Assembly (NCBI GenBank): GCA_963667575.2
Contig: CAXXHY010000002.1
Span: 6,870-70,869, forward strand
Origin: G963665495 sp963667575
Lineage (GTDB): Bacteria > Desulfobacterota > Desulfovibrionia > Desulfovibrionales > Desulfovibrionaceae
Length of the DNA stretch: 64,000 bases
Direction of reading: 5' to 3'
Below are positions 25,658-34,598 of the stretch, in pieces. How positions within the stretch are numbered: position 1 is the first letter of the stretch; each line of letters begins with the position of its first letter. The notes under the pieces are model-generated. The model saw only the letters and a program-made list of their open reading frames with translations. It did no database searches and was not told the origin of the DNA. Position numbers and translations under genes: made by a program.

Positions 25658-27940
25658 CTACATGGAGAAATCCATGTCGATTGATATGGAGGGTGTTTTG
25701 ATTTTGCTGCGCGCATTTGTTTGCTGCCGCATAAGTGCAGATTCGGGCAGAAAGCCGATGCTGGCTCTTGCAGAATGCTTCTGTCCCAATTGATTTGCCA
25801 AGGTTCGCAGATCCTTTGTCGTTGATTTGTCGACGAAGAACTTCAGGCGCTCCTTGTGGCGCGTAAGGCCGACATAGCTTGTTCGGGATTCCCAGAGCTT
25901 GCCGTGCAGACAGTAGACAGTGGTTTGCGTTTTGCCCTGCCCCCGGTAGACCGTGCCCGCATAGCCGAGCGCGAACTTGTCGAATTGCCTAGCGTCGAAT
26001 GACAGCTCGGTGCCCGCATCGGTCAAAACGTAGAGCTTGCTGCCATTGATCCATTTCACAGTGCCCAGACTGCCGTTGAAAATTCCGGCCTTTTTGTCCG
26101 TGCCATGAAACTGGATGCGGTCGCCCACGCCAAACGTCTGCTGTCCCTTGCAGGTGTCAAAGGTGTGATTGCCGGTGACCTCGCCGCGTTCCTCCAAGAT
26201 ACCGCGCAGCTGTTTGTTCAACTCGTTCACTTCGGAGTTTGTCCCGGCGTATACAAAGCGGGCTCGTGCTGGATCCTGTCCGAGATCACGCGTCCATTCG
26301 TGAATCAAGGCTTGCTGCTGTTTCTGCGTATCAGCGGCCCAGTGCATGAAACCAGGATGCTTTTGGTACAGCTTCAGGCCTTCCAGAAAACGCCCCTCGG
26401 AAAAGTCCGTACTAGCCTGTTTCTGCCATTCGCTTTCCTGCCTGCGAACATTGGTGATTTCCGCCGATCCAAAGCGTTCCTTGAATTCCGTAAACATACC
26501 GCCGCGAGCCACGGAAGCAAGCTGCCGGTCGTCGCCAACCAGGATGATTTTGGCTCGTGCCTCGTCCGCATGGATAAGGATCTTCTCCATGATCTGCGTA
26601 TCGAGCATAGCGGCCTCATCCACAAGAATGACCGTCTTTTGATCCCACTTTTTACAGCGCTGATTGTTCTCCTGGTGCCATATGGCCGAGTGCGCCGTGC
26701 TGGCTTCGCTGAAGCCATCCTTTTTCATGTCCTGGGCAACCGTATTCGTGGGCGATAGTCCGACCACACGGAATCCCGAAGCTTCGTATGCCTCGCGTAC
26801 GGCTCCCATGGTGTAGGACTTGCCCGCACCTGCGCGACCTTCGATAATCCTAAGGCCACCAGGATCAAGAGCATGGCGAAACGCCGCTTCCTGTTCGGGA
26901 TCCATGGTCCGGGTCTTCAAGGCCTGCTGAATAGCTGACGAGCTTGTTTTATGGCCGGTGTCCGCATGCCTCTTGGTGCCCAAATCCATGACTCGCGTTT
27001 CTTGTTCGAATGTTTGCTTCGTAGTGAAGCCGGCGGCCTTACGTGTTTGCGGATCGTATAGCTTGACCAGGTCGGGATGTGTGAGCAAGGCCTCTTGCAA
27101 CGCGTTGTTGGCCTGGGGGGAATCCGTAAGTTTCAGCACGGCCCTGGCAATATCGCGTCCGGTGAAAACGGATTTGTTGCGCGTGAGCTGGGCTAAAATG
27201 TCCGCAGGCTCACATTCTTTGTTGTCTTCGGCAATCTGCTCGTTCAAAGCCTTGGTATGGACCTGCTCCTGCTTGTTATGCCAGACCGGCCCCACGTGCT
27301 GCTGCGCAGTCACACCGGGAGCATCCACTTCCAGGTCCATTCCGCGCGCCTGAAAAAAACCGTTTTGGAAGGCTTCCCACTGCCGCCCCCAGTCATCCTT
27401 GCTCAAGACGTGTTTGCCCTTGGCAAAGCCGGGGTTCAGATGCCGGGCCTTGCCACCGAAGCCCTCCGGCCCGAGCGTCCGCGTGGAGATAAGCAAATGC
27501 GCGTGCGGGTTGCCGTCGCCTTTGTCGTGGATGACCATTTCCACGGCCAGGTCATGCTTCACGAAATGCTCGCGGGCGAACGAACGCGCCAACTCAATTT
27601 GCTGTTCCCGAGTCAGTTCGCGATCAGCAGGAAGGGCCAAAACCATATGCTTGGCCAACTGCGCGTTCTTCTTTATGGTGCCGTCCTTTTTCAGGTCCGC
27701 TTGTTCCGCCGCGTTCCAAAGATTTTCGCCGGAGGACCACTTTTCACCCGAACGCTCGGAAAGAAGCAGCTCGCTACGTACGTACTCGCCGGTCGCGTCC
27801 TGCGCTTTTGCCGTAAAGTCGAACTGCCTGCCGGTGGCGTCCTGGCACATGCGCTCCCGGTTCAGATAAGCGGAAAGCCCGACAGCGGAGCCGCCCAGTT
27901 TGGTGGAAATGATTTCCACCCGCGCGAATGCTATGGCCAT
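25658..27940 (-). CDS. MobA/TraA-type relaxase-helicase
   Basis: About 760 residues. I chose the ATG at 27940 (MAIAFARVEI) because GGAGG lies seven bases upstream; an ATG two codons earlier and a longer frame to 28060 also exist. The MobA/MobL relaxase domain (about 1-230) has MVLALPADRELTREQQIELA and the metal-binding motif NPHAHLLISTR. A RecD/TraA-like helicase follows with Walker A IEGRAGAGKSYTMGAV, DEAAMLD (Walker B) and GDDRQLASVARGG, and near the end GYAGTVYRGQGKTQTTVYCL. It would nick at oriT and unwind the transferred strand. A candidate oriT lies upstream. Confidence 0.9.
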   Translation of the reverse strand: MAIAFARVEIISTKLGGSAVGLSAYLNRERMCQDATGRQFDFTAKAQDATGEYVRSELLLSERSGEKWSSGENLWNAAEQADLKKDGTIKKNAQLAKHMVLALPADRELTREQQIELARSFAREHFVKHDLAVEMVIHDKGDGNPHAHLLISTRTLGPEGFGGKARHLNPGFAKGKHVLSKDDWGRQWEAFQNGFFQARGMDLEVDAPGVTAQQHVGPVWHNKQEQVHTKALNEQIAEDNKECEPADILAQLTRNKSVFTGRDIARAVLKLTDSPQANNALQEALLTHPDLVKLYDPQTRKAAGFTTKQTFEQETRVMDLGTKRHADTGHKTSSSAIQQALKTRTMDPEQEAAFRHALDPGGLRIIEGRAGAGKSYTMGAVREAYEASGFRVVGLSPTNTVAQDMKKDGFSEASTAHSAIWHQENNQRCKKWDQKTVILVDEAAMLDTQIMEKILIHADEARAKIILVGDDRQLASVARGGMFTEFKERFGSAEITNVRRQESEWQKQASTDFSEGRFLEGLKLYQKHPGFMHWAADTQKQQQALIHEWTRDLGQDPARARFVYAGTNSEVNELNKQLRGILEERGEVTGNHTFDTCKGQQTFGVGDRIQFHGTDKKAGIFNGSLGTVKWINGSKLYVLTDAGTELSFDARQFDKFALGYAGTVYRGQGKTQTTVYCLHGKLWESRTSYVGLTRHKERLKFFVDKSTTKDLRTLANQLGQKHSARASIGFLPESALMRQQTNARSKIKTPSISIDMDFSM

Positions 27941-28343
27941 ATGCATTCCTCCATTTTCAGCCTCGCAGAGCGCAATCATTTTTCCCCAAGAAAAATGTAT
28001 ATTGCGTCTGTCCTCATTTGATTCGGCCAGATTTCCAACGCCTTCGTCAGTTCCGATCAATTATGGCGAATTCTGTGTTGCTTCTTTGGTCTGCCCCGGC
28101 AGATTGCAGCAAGTAAAAATAAAATTTGCAAAAACTGACCTAGCGGATTTTTGCTGGCTCTCGCAAAGTGGAGACGCCTTGTTTTAGTCAAACGTATTTT
28201 TCCCATTTGCCTTATCATCCGATGCCCACTTAGCTCCGCGTGCGTACATTTCTCTTGAGGAGCTTTTGGTCCTTCCGGAAATTTTACCTTCAAGCGATCC
28301 GCCCAAGAGAGGAAAATATGGTGACGGAATCTATGATGGTTCC
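27941..28343. other. Non-coding region upstream of the relaxase gene, with candidate oriT
   Basis: I see no gene; a 78-codon minus-strand frame here has no family features. This is where oriT normally lies for an element with this gene order. The best candidate is listed separately. Confidence 0.4.
28222..28264 (-). other. Candidate oriT: inverted repeat plus nic-like sequence
   Basis: On the minus strand AGCTCC (28264-28259) and GGAGCT (28237-28232) form an inverted repeat. TAAGTGGGCAT overlaps its last base. In IncQ/MobQ origins an inverted repeat is also followed at once by TAAGTGCGCCCT, so the layout and the TAAGTG.GC core agree. The repeat is short and the loop (21 bases) is long. Confidence 0.35.
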
Positions 28344-30383
28344 TTATTGTTCGGAATGGTCCATTTGTTTTTTTTCAGAACTGACTAATTCCTTGGGGCT
28401 TGTTCCATTAGTACCCAAAAATATGTCCTCAACGTCCTCAATGTCCTCAAGGCGTTGTCCTGTCACGGTTTCCTGTTGAGGACATGGCGTTTCCAATATC
28501 CTCGACGTCCTCAGGCTTGCTTTCTCGTTTGAGGAAGTCGAGGACGTTGCATTCGTAAAGTCCTCGTCCTCCAGGGTACGTAAATACTGGTGCTGAGAAC
28601 ATTGAGGACGTTGAGAACATTGTTTTAGGAAATGCTCTGTTTTTTCATCCCAGCATAGGCAACGAACGCCGCTTTTACCGTTAGCGTGATGCCTTCCTTC
28701 AGAGAGGGACAGGCCTACATTTCGTAAGATTGCCCCCATTGCACGTGCTGACGTCATTCGACTTTCTTTCGGGGATGCCGCGTTGAAATGCTCGAATATG
28801 AAGCTAACGGCTAAGCGCCCGCTGTCCGTTTTATTGCGTAATGATTCCAGAACTCGTGCAAGCCGATTTGTCCGTTCAGAGACTTCCTGAGGTGGAGAAC
28901 TTTTTTCATCAACTAAAAGTCTGACGGCATCCACCGCCTGCCCAAGATAATATTCAGCTATTTCGATTCCGGCTTGAATGGTTTCTTCGGTGATCTCTTC
29001 AACGGGGTCGGATTGTTTTGAAAAATTGTTGATACATTGCAATACGCCGGCAAAACGGATTGCGTAGGAAACGCTTTTAGGAATGAATCCGCGCAGCATG
29101 GGGGGCAGTTCAAGTTTAATAATGTTATGCTCGTTACGCCAAGCAATGAGTCGATGCAAAGCAGCAGGCGTTAAACGCATTACCAAAGGATTTTTTTTGT
29201 CTCGTTTTTCTGCCCACTCAATTGCGGTCATTAAAAGCTGTTCCCAAGTATTACGCGACTCTGGCAGCCATGCTTCCGTTGTCAGATCGAAATGCGCTGA
29301 TGGTTCGTAGGTGTAGAGTCCGCGAAATACCGTACCGTCTTCAAGAAATATCCCCTGTTCCGAAGTAAAGACTTTGGTGAATGTTTTTGGTTGAATGCCG
29401 CCCGAAACTTGAACACATCCACTTTTGATAAAACAACTTTTTCCAGAACGGACGATCCTTATTGGGCGGCCATCCCAAAGACCAAGCCAAGCTTCGCGAT
29501 CCGACCCCTTGCCGGATTTGTATTGCCCTTGTGAGGTAAGAAGCGATGACGCTTCGTTAAGAAGTAAGGCCAAACCGCCGGTAGGGTGGTCGATAAGATC
29601 GGCATGAATGCCCTCGATCGTCATATCTGAAATGATGTAGCCGCGTGGAGAACTGGGCCGTTCCTGCTGTCGTTCAATTTTTGAAGTGCTATCCCAATCT
29701 TTCAGGTCACGCGCGAAGCGCTCCTGTTCTTTTTGTTGAAGGCGCTCCAAGACAGTTGCCAGCAACCACATTGATGGAGTTTTGCCATCCCCCGAATCCC
29801 TTAGATCGAAGCACCAAAAAATAAGGGGCTCTCGCCAGGAAGTCTTGACCTCACACACAGTAGTACAGCCAAGAGCAGCGGCTACAAGGCAAAATACATA
29901 GCCGGGAATGGGGTTATCGCTTCCGGCGCACGAACGGGCTAGCTGTTTAAGTGATTGTTCAAGGGAACTGGGCAGCGTATGCCAAGGGTACGTAATTCGG
30001 GGATAACAGGCGCGTGCAAGCTCCCAACCTGTGAGAGGGCAGGGGGTACTGGTTGCCACTGGTTGTGTAACAGTGTGAGGTTTTTCTTTGAGCGGTACAT
30101 TACTGCCCAGTCCCAATTCGACTTTGAGGGTATAGGCAGCCTTTGCATGTGGTAGGTGGTTAATTGCCGCAAAAAGATCGACTGGATCCTTGCCGCTATC
30201 ACCCGTCACAGAATCATACCAGGCTCCAGATTGAATGTTGACACGATAGGAATGCCCGGAACCGTTGTTTAGATCCGAGCAAATGTATTCATCCCCATTC
30301 AATTGACCGTCAGGAAGCCATGAACCCAGTAGTGACGGGTAACGGGAAAGGCAGGTGGTATTGATTTGCTCAATGAGCGTCAT
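28344..30383 (-). CDS. DUF3987 domain protein (element replication)
   Basis: 679 residues. The N-terminus resembles the short nucleic-acid-binding region that precedes such domains (LPDGQLNGDEYICSDLNNGS). The DUF3987 part starts at about 140 and has the Walker-A-like RDSGDGKTPSMWLLA and later LALLLNEASSLL. Such proteins are found on prophages, satellites and integrative plasmids and are thought to be replicative helicase-primases. An AlpA-like regulator begins immediately upstream. The last 60 residues are Ser/Thr/Glu-rich, and the DNA encoding them has short repeats of the type TCCTCAACGTCCTCAA. Confidence 0.8.
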   Translation of the reverse strand: MTLIEQINTTCLSRYPSLLGSWLPDGQLNGDEYICSDLNNGSGHSYRVNIQSGAWYDSVTGDSGKDPVDLFAAINHLPHAKAAYTLKVELGLGSNVPLKEKPHTVTQPVATSTPCPLTGWELARACYPRITYPWHTLPSSLEQSLKQLARSCAGSDNPIPGYVFCLVAAALGCTTVCEVKTSWREPLIFWCFDLRDSGDGKTPSMWLLATVLERLQQKEQERFARDLKDWDSTSKIERQQERPSSPRGYIISDMTIEGIHADLIDHPTGGLALLLNEASSLLTSQGQYKSGKGSDREAWLGLWDGRPIRIVRSGKSCFIKSGCVQVSGGIQPKTFTKVFTSEQGIFLEDGTVFRGLYTYEPSAHFDLTTEAWLPESRNTWEQLLMTAIEWAEKRDKKNPLVMRLTPAALHRLIAWRNEHNIIKLELPPMLRGFIPKSVSYAIRFAGVLQCINNFSKQSDPVEEITEETIQAGIEIAEYYLGQAVDAVRLLVDEKSSPPQEVSERTNRLARVLESLRNKTDSGRLAVSFIFEHFNAASPKESRMTSARAMGAILRNVGLSLSEGRHHANGKSGVRCLCWDEKTEHFLKQCSQRPQCSQHQYLRTLEDEDFTNATSSTSSNEKASLRTSRILETPCPQQETVTGQRLEDIEDVEDIFLGTNGTSPKELVSSEKKQMDHSEQ

Positions 30384-30389
30384 TGGCTG

Positions 30390-30620
30390 CTACCTTTGGG
30401 AAAGATCTTTCTTAGATAGTCTTGCAATGAGCTCACGGATATCTTCAACGCGCCAAGCAGTCGTTCTAGGGCTCAGTTGAACAGGCTTTGGGTAGATCCC
30501 TTCTCGAACGCCGCTCCACCAGGTGGAGGAGGAAACCGGAATGAATTGAAGAACCACCTTGAGGCGAACGAATCCAATGGCTGGGAGTTCGGCTTGAGAA
30601 ATTCTAGGACTGTCGTTCAT
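30390..30620 (-). CDS. AlpA-family regulator/excisionase-like protein
   Basis: 76 residues: GFVRLKVVLQFIPVSSSTWW, then GVREGIYPKPVQLSPRTTAW and RVEDIRELIA. This is the AlpA layout, in which the first helix chooses DNA and the wing carries PKP..L..R...W. The gene sits six bases before the DUF3987 gene. In P4-like elements such proteins promote excision by activating or assisting the integrase. Confidence 0.85.
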   Translation of the reverse strand: MNDSPRISQAELPAIGFVRLKVVLQFIPVSSSTWWSGVREGIYPKPVQLSPRTTAWRVEDIRELIARLSKKDLSQR

Positions 30621-30831
30621 GTCTTATAACCTCCAAATGAATTTGATGACATCTTATTGGAGATTAAGAATCAGTCCCAGACGGTAAAAAAACTGAGCAT
30701 GCATGATTTTTACATTTTAGTTACACAACTCCCTGATTTTATGAGGTATAGCATTCTATTAATTGTAAAATGGCATATGATTCGAATTGAATTATGGGGT
30801 TGCAACTCACATGTTGTGTAAGTTTTGGGCG

Positions 30832-31827
30832 TCACTCTGGGACCAGTCCGAAAAATTTGTAAAAAGCGATTCGTTGATCTTCAGAGGGGCCATTGCCGTC
30901 AAGAAATTTTAAAGGTTGATAAAACTCACCCCATGCGAAAGTCAGTGATTGTTTGATTGTGCTCGCCTGGAACCCCGGATGTTGTTTTATAATAGCCTTA
31001 AAATCCTCATCTTTCACCATGAGTGAATGTATAAACTCTTCACTATGAATTCTAGAAGCAAGCCTTTTTATGATTTCATTATGAAACCAGCAAATTGGCT
31101 TTATTGAAGATTTCCAGTGGTCCCTGCTTTTTTTTACTTTTGTGAGTGCATTAGATAGGTTTATATTCTCTTTTGATAAATATTTAACCTTACTCTTCAG
31201 TATTTTTATTTCTTTTTCTTTTACTTTTAATTGGCAAATTTCAGTATTTTTATTGTTTTCAGTGATTATTTTTATTTCATCCATAAGCTCACTATTCTTT
31301 GTAGAGACTAATTCGAGGCTTTTATTTAACATTGTGGCCTTCTCATTCACATCATATAACTCTTTTTCAAGAGTTATATTTTTAGCTGAAATATCTTTAA
31401 GCCTATTTAGCTCTTTTAACGATTCATTGTATTGTCTTTCAGTCTCTAGTTTTTCTTTGAGGAGCAAATCTTTCTCTCCTGTTTTCCTTTCAAGTTCACT
31501 TTTTAAATTTTTAATCATAATTTCCTGTTGTTCAATTTTCTCTTTTGCCTCTTCAAACTCTTCATCTCTAAATCTGTTGAATGCTGCATTTTTGGCAGCC
31601 CCATAGATTAATTTTGGTTCAATTTTTCTATGTAGGAAGAAAAGAGCTAAACTTGAAAAAAATAGTAAATATAAATTGAATTCTATATTCCCAATAGCTT
31701 GTATTGGATTTTTAGAGAGTTTTGATATTGTAATCTGAAGCATCGAGAAAGAGGAAAGCAGTGATACAGATATCATAAGGAAATAAAATGATCTTTGATA
31801 AAATTGTTCTTTCTTAACTAGTTTCAT
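30832..31827 (-). CDS. Two-pass membrane protein with long coiled coil (cargo of unknown function)
   Basis: 331 residues. Two N-terminal membrane segments (FYFLMISVSLLSSFSMLQIT and YLLFFSSLALFFL) are followed by a coiled coil from about 85 to 235, rich in K, E, L and N, and a small globular C-terminus with KPICWFHNEIIKRLASRI and LTFAWGEFYQP. The gene is far more AT-rich than the backbone and sits between alpA and the integrase, where satellites and islands often hold defence genes. I recognise no family. Anti-phage or abortive-infection activity is only a guess from position and architecture. Confidence 0.6.
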   Translation of the reverse strand: MKLVKKEQFYQRSFYFLMISVSLLSSFSMLQITISKLSKNPIQAIGNIEFNLYLLFFSSLALFFLHRKIEPKLIYGAAKNAAFNRFRDEEFEEAKEKIEQQEIMIKNLKSELERKTGEKDLLLKEKLETERQYNESLKELNRLKDISAKNITLEKELYDVNEKATMLNKSLELVSTKNSELMDEIKIITENNKNTEICQLKVKEKEIKILKSKVKYLSKENINLSNALTKVKKSRDHWKSSIKPICWFHNEIIKRLASRIHSEEFIHSLMVKDEDFKAIIKQHPGFQASTIKQSLTFAWGEFYQPLKFLDGNGPSEDQRIAFYKFFGLVPE

Positions 31828-32154
31828 TTTTAGCTCCTTTTATTAGTATGCTGAATTTCATTGCATTTTAAGTTCATCCAAATAATCCGCCCACCATTGC
31901 ATCATTTCCCGTCTTTGCGGCAGGTAGTCTGCATAATTATACGCTGCCCGGACACTACTGCTCTCCGCATGGGCGAGTTGGCGTTCGACATAGTCTCTAT
32001 TCCAACCATTTTCATTGAGAAGCGTTGATGCCATGGATCGGAATCCATGGCCTGTCATTTCGTCCTGAGCGTAACCGATGCGGCGTAACCCTGCGTTGAT
32101 AGTGTTTTCGGACATTGGACGGGAGTCTGAACGTACGCTGGGGAAAATATAGCG

Positions 32155-33486
32155 GGTCCTTCCGGAAACTCAGTGGGTGGCCCCAATCTTGCTAATCTCC
32201 GGATAGAGGTTTAGCCCGCCACAAAAGAAGTAAATCGCCGTCTTGAAATGCTCCTTGTTGCTGTAGCCACAGGCTCTACGTTTGATGGACATGATTTTGC
32301 TGTTCAGCCCCTCCGCAACGGCGTTGGTCACGCGATGTCGACAAAAGGTCACGATATTGTCCATGTGATCCATGAGCATGTTCGCCACTTTGCCCATAGG
32401 CTCGAGCTTCGAGCGTTTGGCCCAAGAACACCATTTCTTCAGGAAACGCTTGGCCCACCCAACTGACAGATAGTCCCATAGTCCTCGAAGACTTTCTTTC
32501 ATGGCCCAGGCTTTGCCCGTCTTCAGATTCGCTTCCTTGAGTTCTTCCAGGCGAGGTCGTTGGGAGTCCGAGAGGTTCTCTTCAGCATATAACCACAAGT
32601 ATCTGCTGCCTTTCAATATTTCGTTTGCTTCAGCCATCAGCGCCTTATGTTCCTGGCGGCGTACTTTATCCACGGCTTCCCCTACATGCTGCATGATGTG
32701 GAAGCGGTCGAATACTATTTTGTCTGCTGCATCGGGCACGTTTTCCTTGGTTGCCAGGAAGTATGCCGGCCACATGTCCATTGATACAGCCTTGATTGCC
32801 TTGAGCTGTTCGTCGTTTAGCTTTTTGTAGTATCCTTCAAGGCTTGTCTTCTTACGCTCCTCGGCAACATGTTCTACGGTACCGCGCAACAGATCGCAGA
32901 CGACGGTCATATAACTATGGCCTTTTTTGAAAGCTTTTTCGTCGACACCTATGTAGCTGATCTTACGCTGTTCTTTCCGTGCCATACCTCGTCGGACAGC
33001 TCTTTCCATAACGCCCCAAGCCTGATCCCACGAAATACGCATCAACCTGCGAGCCCCTTCAACGGTCGAGCATTCTGTCAAAACATCAATGACCAATCTT
33101 TCCATGAGCAAAGTGAAACGCGAACCAGGTTCAGCCCAGAATACATTGACCTGCCTAGCGCCATGCTCGGAGCAATCAACTCGGGGAATTCTTGCATGGA
33201 TGAAGGTTTTGAACTGGCACGTATCCAGATGCCGCCAAATCCTTTCTTCGGCATGATCCCGGCATGTCAACTCCTTACCGCATTCCGGACAAGTCCAAAG
33301 CACCTTGCTCTTATGCTTGAGCCAAATATCCACACGGCCTTCAGACGTCTTCAGGTCAACTTTGTCCACAAACCAGGGGCTCTTGATGCCCAAAATCTGT
33401 CCGTAAAGATCAACATCTCTCATCGGCGGTCTCCTCCTGGAAATCGCCTACATTATGCCGCTACCCACGGCAAACCCGGAAGGACC
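32155..33486. mobile_element. ISL3-family insertion sequence, 1332 bp
   Basis: Both ends read GGTCCTTCCGG inward and continue similarly (AAACTCAGTGGGTGGC on the left, GTTTGCCGTGGGTAGC on the right). The 8-base sequence ATATAGCG flanks both ends (32147-32154 and 33487-33494), the duplication size usual for ISL3. The element interrupts the ssrA-element integrase. Confidence 0.95.
32170..33423 (-). CDS. ISL3-family transposase
   Basis: 417 residues, intact. The N-terminal zinc finger is visible as WTCPECGKELTCRDH with a later RVDCSEHG. The DDE domain shows ISYIGVDEKAFKKGHSYMTV, VSMDMWPAYFLA and TNAVAEGLNSKIMSIKRRA with the catalytic Glu. Length and motifs match the family. Since there is no frameshift and the ends and target duplication are perfect, the insertion may be recent. 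Confidence 0.96.
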   Translation of the reverse strand: MRDVDLYGQILGIKSPWFVDKVDLKTSEGRVDIWLKHKSKVLWTCPECGKELTCRDHAEERIWRHLDTCQFKTFIHARIPRVDCSEHGARQVNVFWAEPGSRFTLLMERLVIDVLTECSTVEGARRLMRISWDQAWGVMERAVRRGMARKEQRKISYIGVDEKAFKKGHSYMTVVCDLLRGTVEHVAEERKKTSLEGYYKKLNDEQLKAIKAVSMDMWPAYFLATKENVPDAADKIVFDRFHIMQHVGEAVDKVRRQEHKALMAEANEILKGSRYLWLYAEENLSDSQRPRLEELKEANLKTGKAWAMKESLRGLWDYLSVGWAKRFLKKWCSWAKRSKLEPMGKVANMLMDHMDNIVTFCRHRVTNAVAEGLNSKIMSIKRRACGYSNKEHFKTAIYFFCGGLNLYPEISKIGATH

Positions 33487-34390
33487 ATATAGCGGCCTGA
33501 ACCTGTGAGAGGATGGACTTCGTTGAGAATGCCCATTGCTTGGTGGGAAAGCGGAACGATGTGCTTGACTCTCATCTTCATTCTATTTTCAGGAATATGC
33601 CATTCGGCCTTGTCGAAAAGAATCTCGGTCCATTCTGCCTGACGGAGTTCTATGGAACGAACGAAGACGTACGGCAGGAATCGTAGCGCGCAACGGACAA
33701 TGTGCGTACCTCTGAAACTTTCAATCGCTCGGAGAAGCTGTCCAATTTCTTTGGGGTCGGTTATGGACGGATGGTGCTTGACTGTCACCGGAGGCAAAGC
33801 GCCCCGTACGTCTGAGGCAGGATCGCGCTCGGCCTTACCGATGGTGACGGCGTAGCGAAAAACTTTGGAGCAGATTTGCCGCACCCTGTGAGCAGTTTCC
33901 AGTGCGCCGCGTGCTTCTATCCGCTGCAGCACCTGCAGCATGGTCGGAGCCGTTATGGTGGCGATGGCTGTGGTGCCTATGAAGGGGAAAACATTGTTTT
34001 CTAAGCGGGCGAGGACTGTTTTGGCGTGTCCTTCGGTCCAGTTGGGCGCGAATTTGTCAAACCACTCGCGGGCCACAGCCTCGAAGGTGTTCGTACCGAG
34101 CATTTGCTCGCGTTCATCGATACGTTGTTGAGCGGGGTCAATGCCTCTGGCAATGAGGATGCGCATTTCGTCCCGCTTGATGCGGGCTTCCTTGAGACGA
34201 ACTTCCGGATAGACACCAAGGGACAGGCGATTGCGTTTCCCCTTGAGCTGGTAGCGGAAGCGCCAGCGTTTGGAACCCTGCGGAGTGATTTCCAAGGACA
34301 AGCCTCGTTCGTCAGGCATGACGTAGAGTTTGTCTTTCGGCTTGGCCGCCTTGATCATGGGATCGGTCAACGACATGAGGCTTCTCCTTT

Positions 34391-34409
34391 TGATTTAATT
34401 ATTAAATCA
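34391..34409. promoter_or_regulatory. Palindrome upstream of the integrase start
   Basis: TGATTTAATTATTAAATCA is a 19-base palindrome with mismatch only at its centre. It lies 15 bases before the integrase ATG, so it could be an operator for self-control of the integrase or for the AlpA protein. Confidence 0.4.
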
Positions 34410-34426
34410 GCTGATTAGCCTTATGT

Positions 34427-34486
34427 GTGGCACAACTTTCCATGGATTTTGGCCAAATTTGACGGTTGTACCACCGGTTGTGCCAC
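34427..34486. repeat. Arm-type sites near the ssrA end of the element
   Basis: GTTGTACCAC (34465-34474) and GTTGTGCCAC (34477-34486) run in tandem. GTGGCACAAC (34427-34436) is the same site inverted. The left end of the element holds the same pair at 13380-13399. A separate palindrome, AACCAAAC-TAG-GTTTGGTT, lies between these sites and the core. Confidence 0.6.
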
Positions 34487-34598
34487 TAAGTTCTGGATAC
34501 CCCCGGACAATATGGGATGTAGTAAACCAAACTAGGTTTGGTTTGTCTAGTGGTTTTGGGTGGTTGTGGACCGTATAGGATGGTATGAAAGGTTGAAA

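Larger units (their letters stand above)
31858..34376 (-). pseudogene. P4-type (DUF4102) integrase split by an ISL3 element
   Basis: The N-terminal part (34376 to 33487) begins with the DUF4102 domain (MIKAAKPKDKLYVMPDERGL), then YQLKGKRNRLSLGVYPEV, and includes the first catalytic region LPYVFVRSIELRQAEW. It breaks after GSGRY. The C-terminal part resumes beyond the insertion with IFPSVRSDSRPMSENTINAG and carries HGFRSMASTLLNENGW, QLAHAESSSVRAAYNYADYL (catalytic His and Tyr). Removing the insertion and one target copy joins them in frame as about 394 residues. The gene begins 222 bases from the ssrA end, so this enzyme made the ssrA insertion. Confidence 0.93.

Noticed and set aside
28057..28293. 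A 78-codon minus-strand frame upstream of the relaxase
   Set aside because: No motif, and it covers the likely oriT region. Probably non-coding.
28420..28640. Short repeats of the TCCTCAACGTCCTCAA type, considered as a CRISPR array or satellite
   Set aside because: Units are irregular in length and lie within the coding frame of the DUF3987 protein, encoding an acidic, Ser/Thr-rich tail. There are no spacers of constant size.
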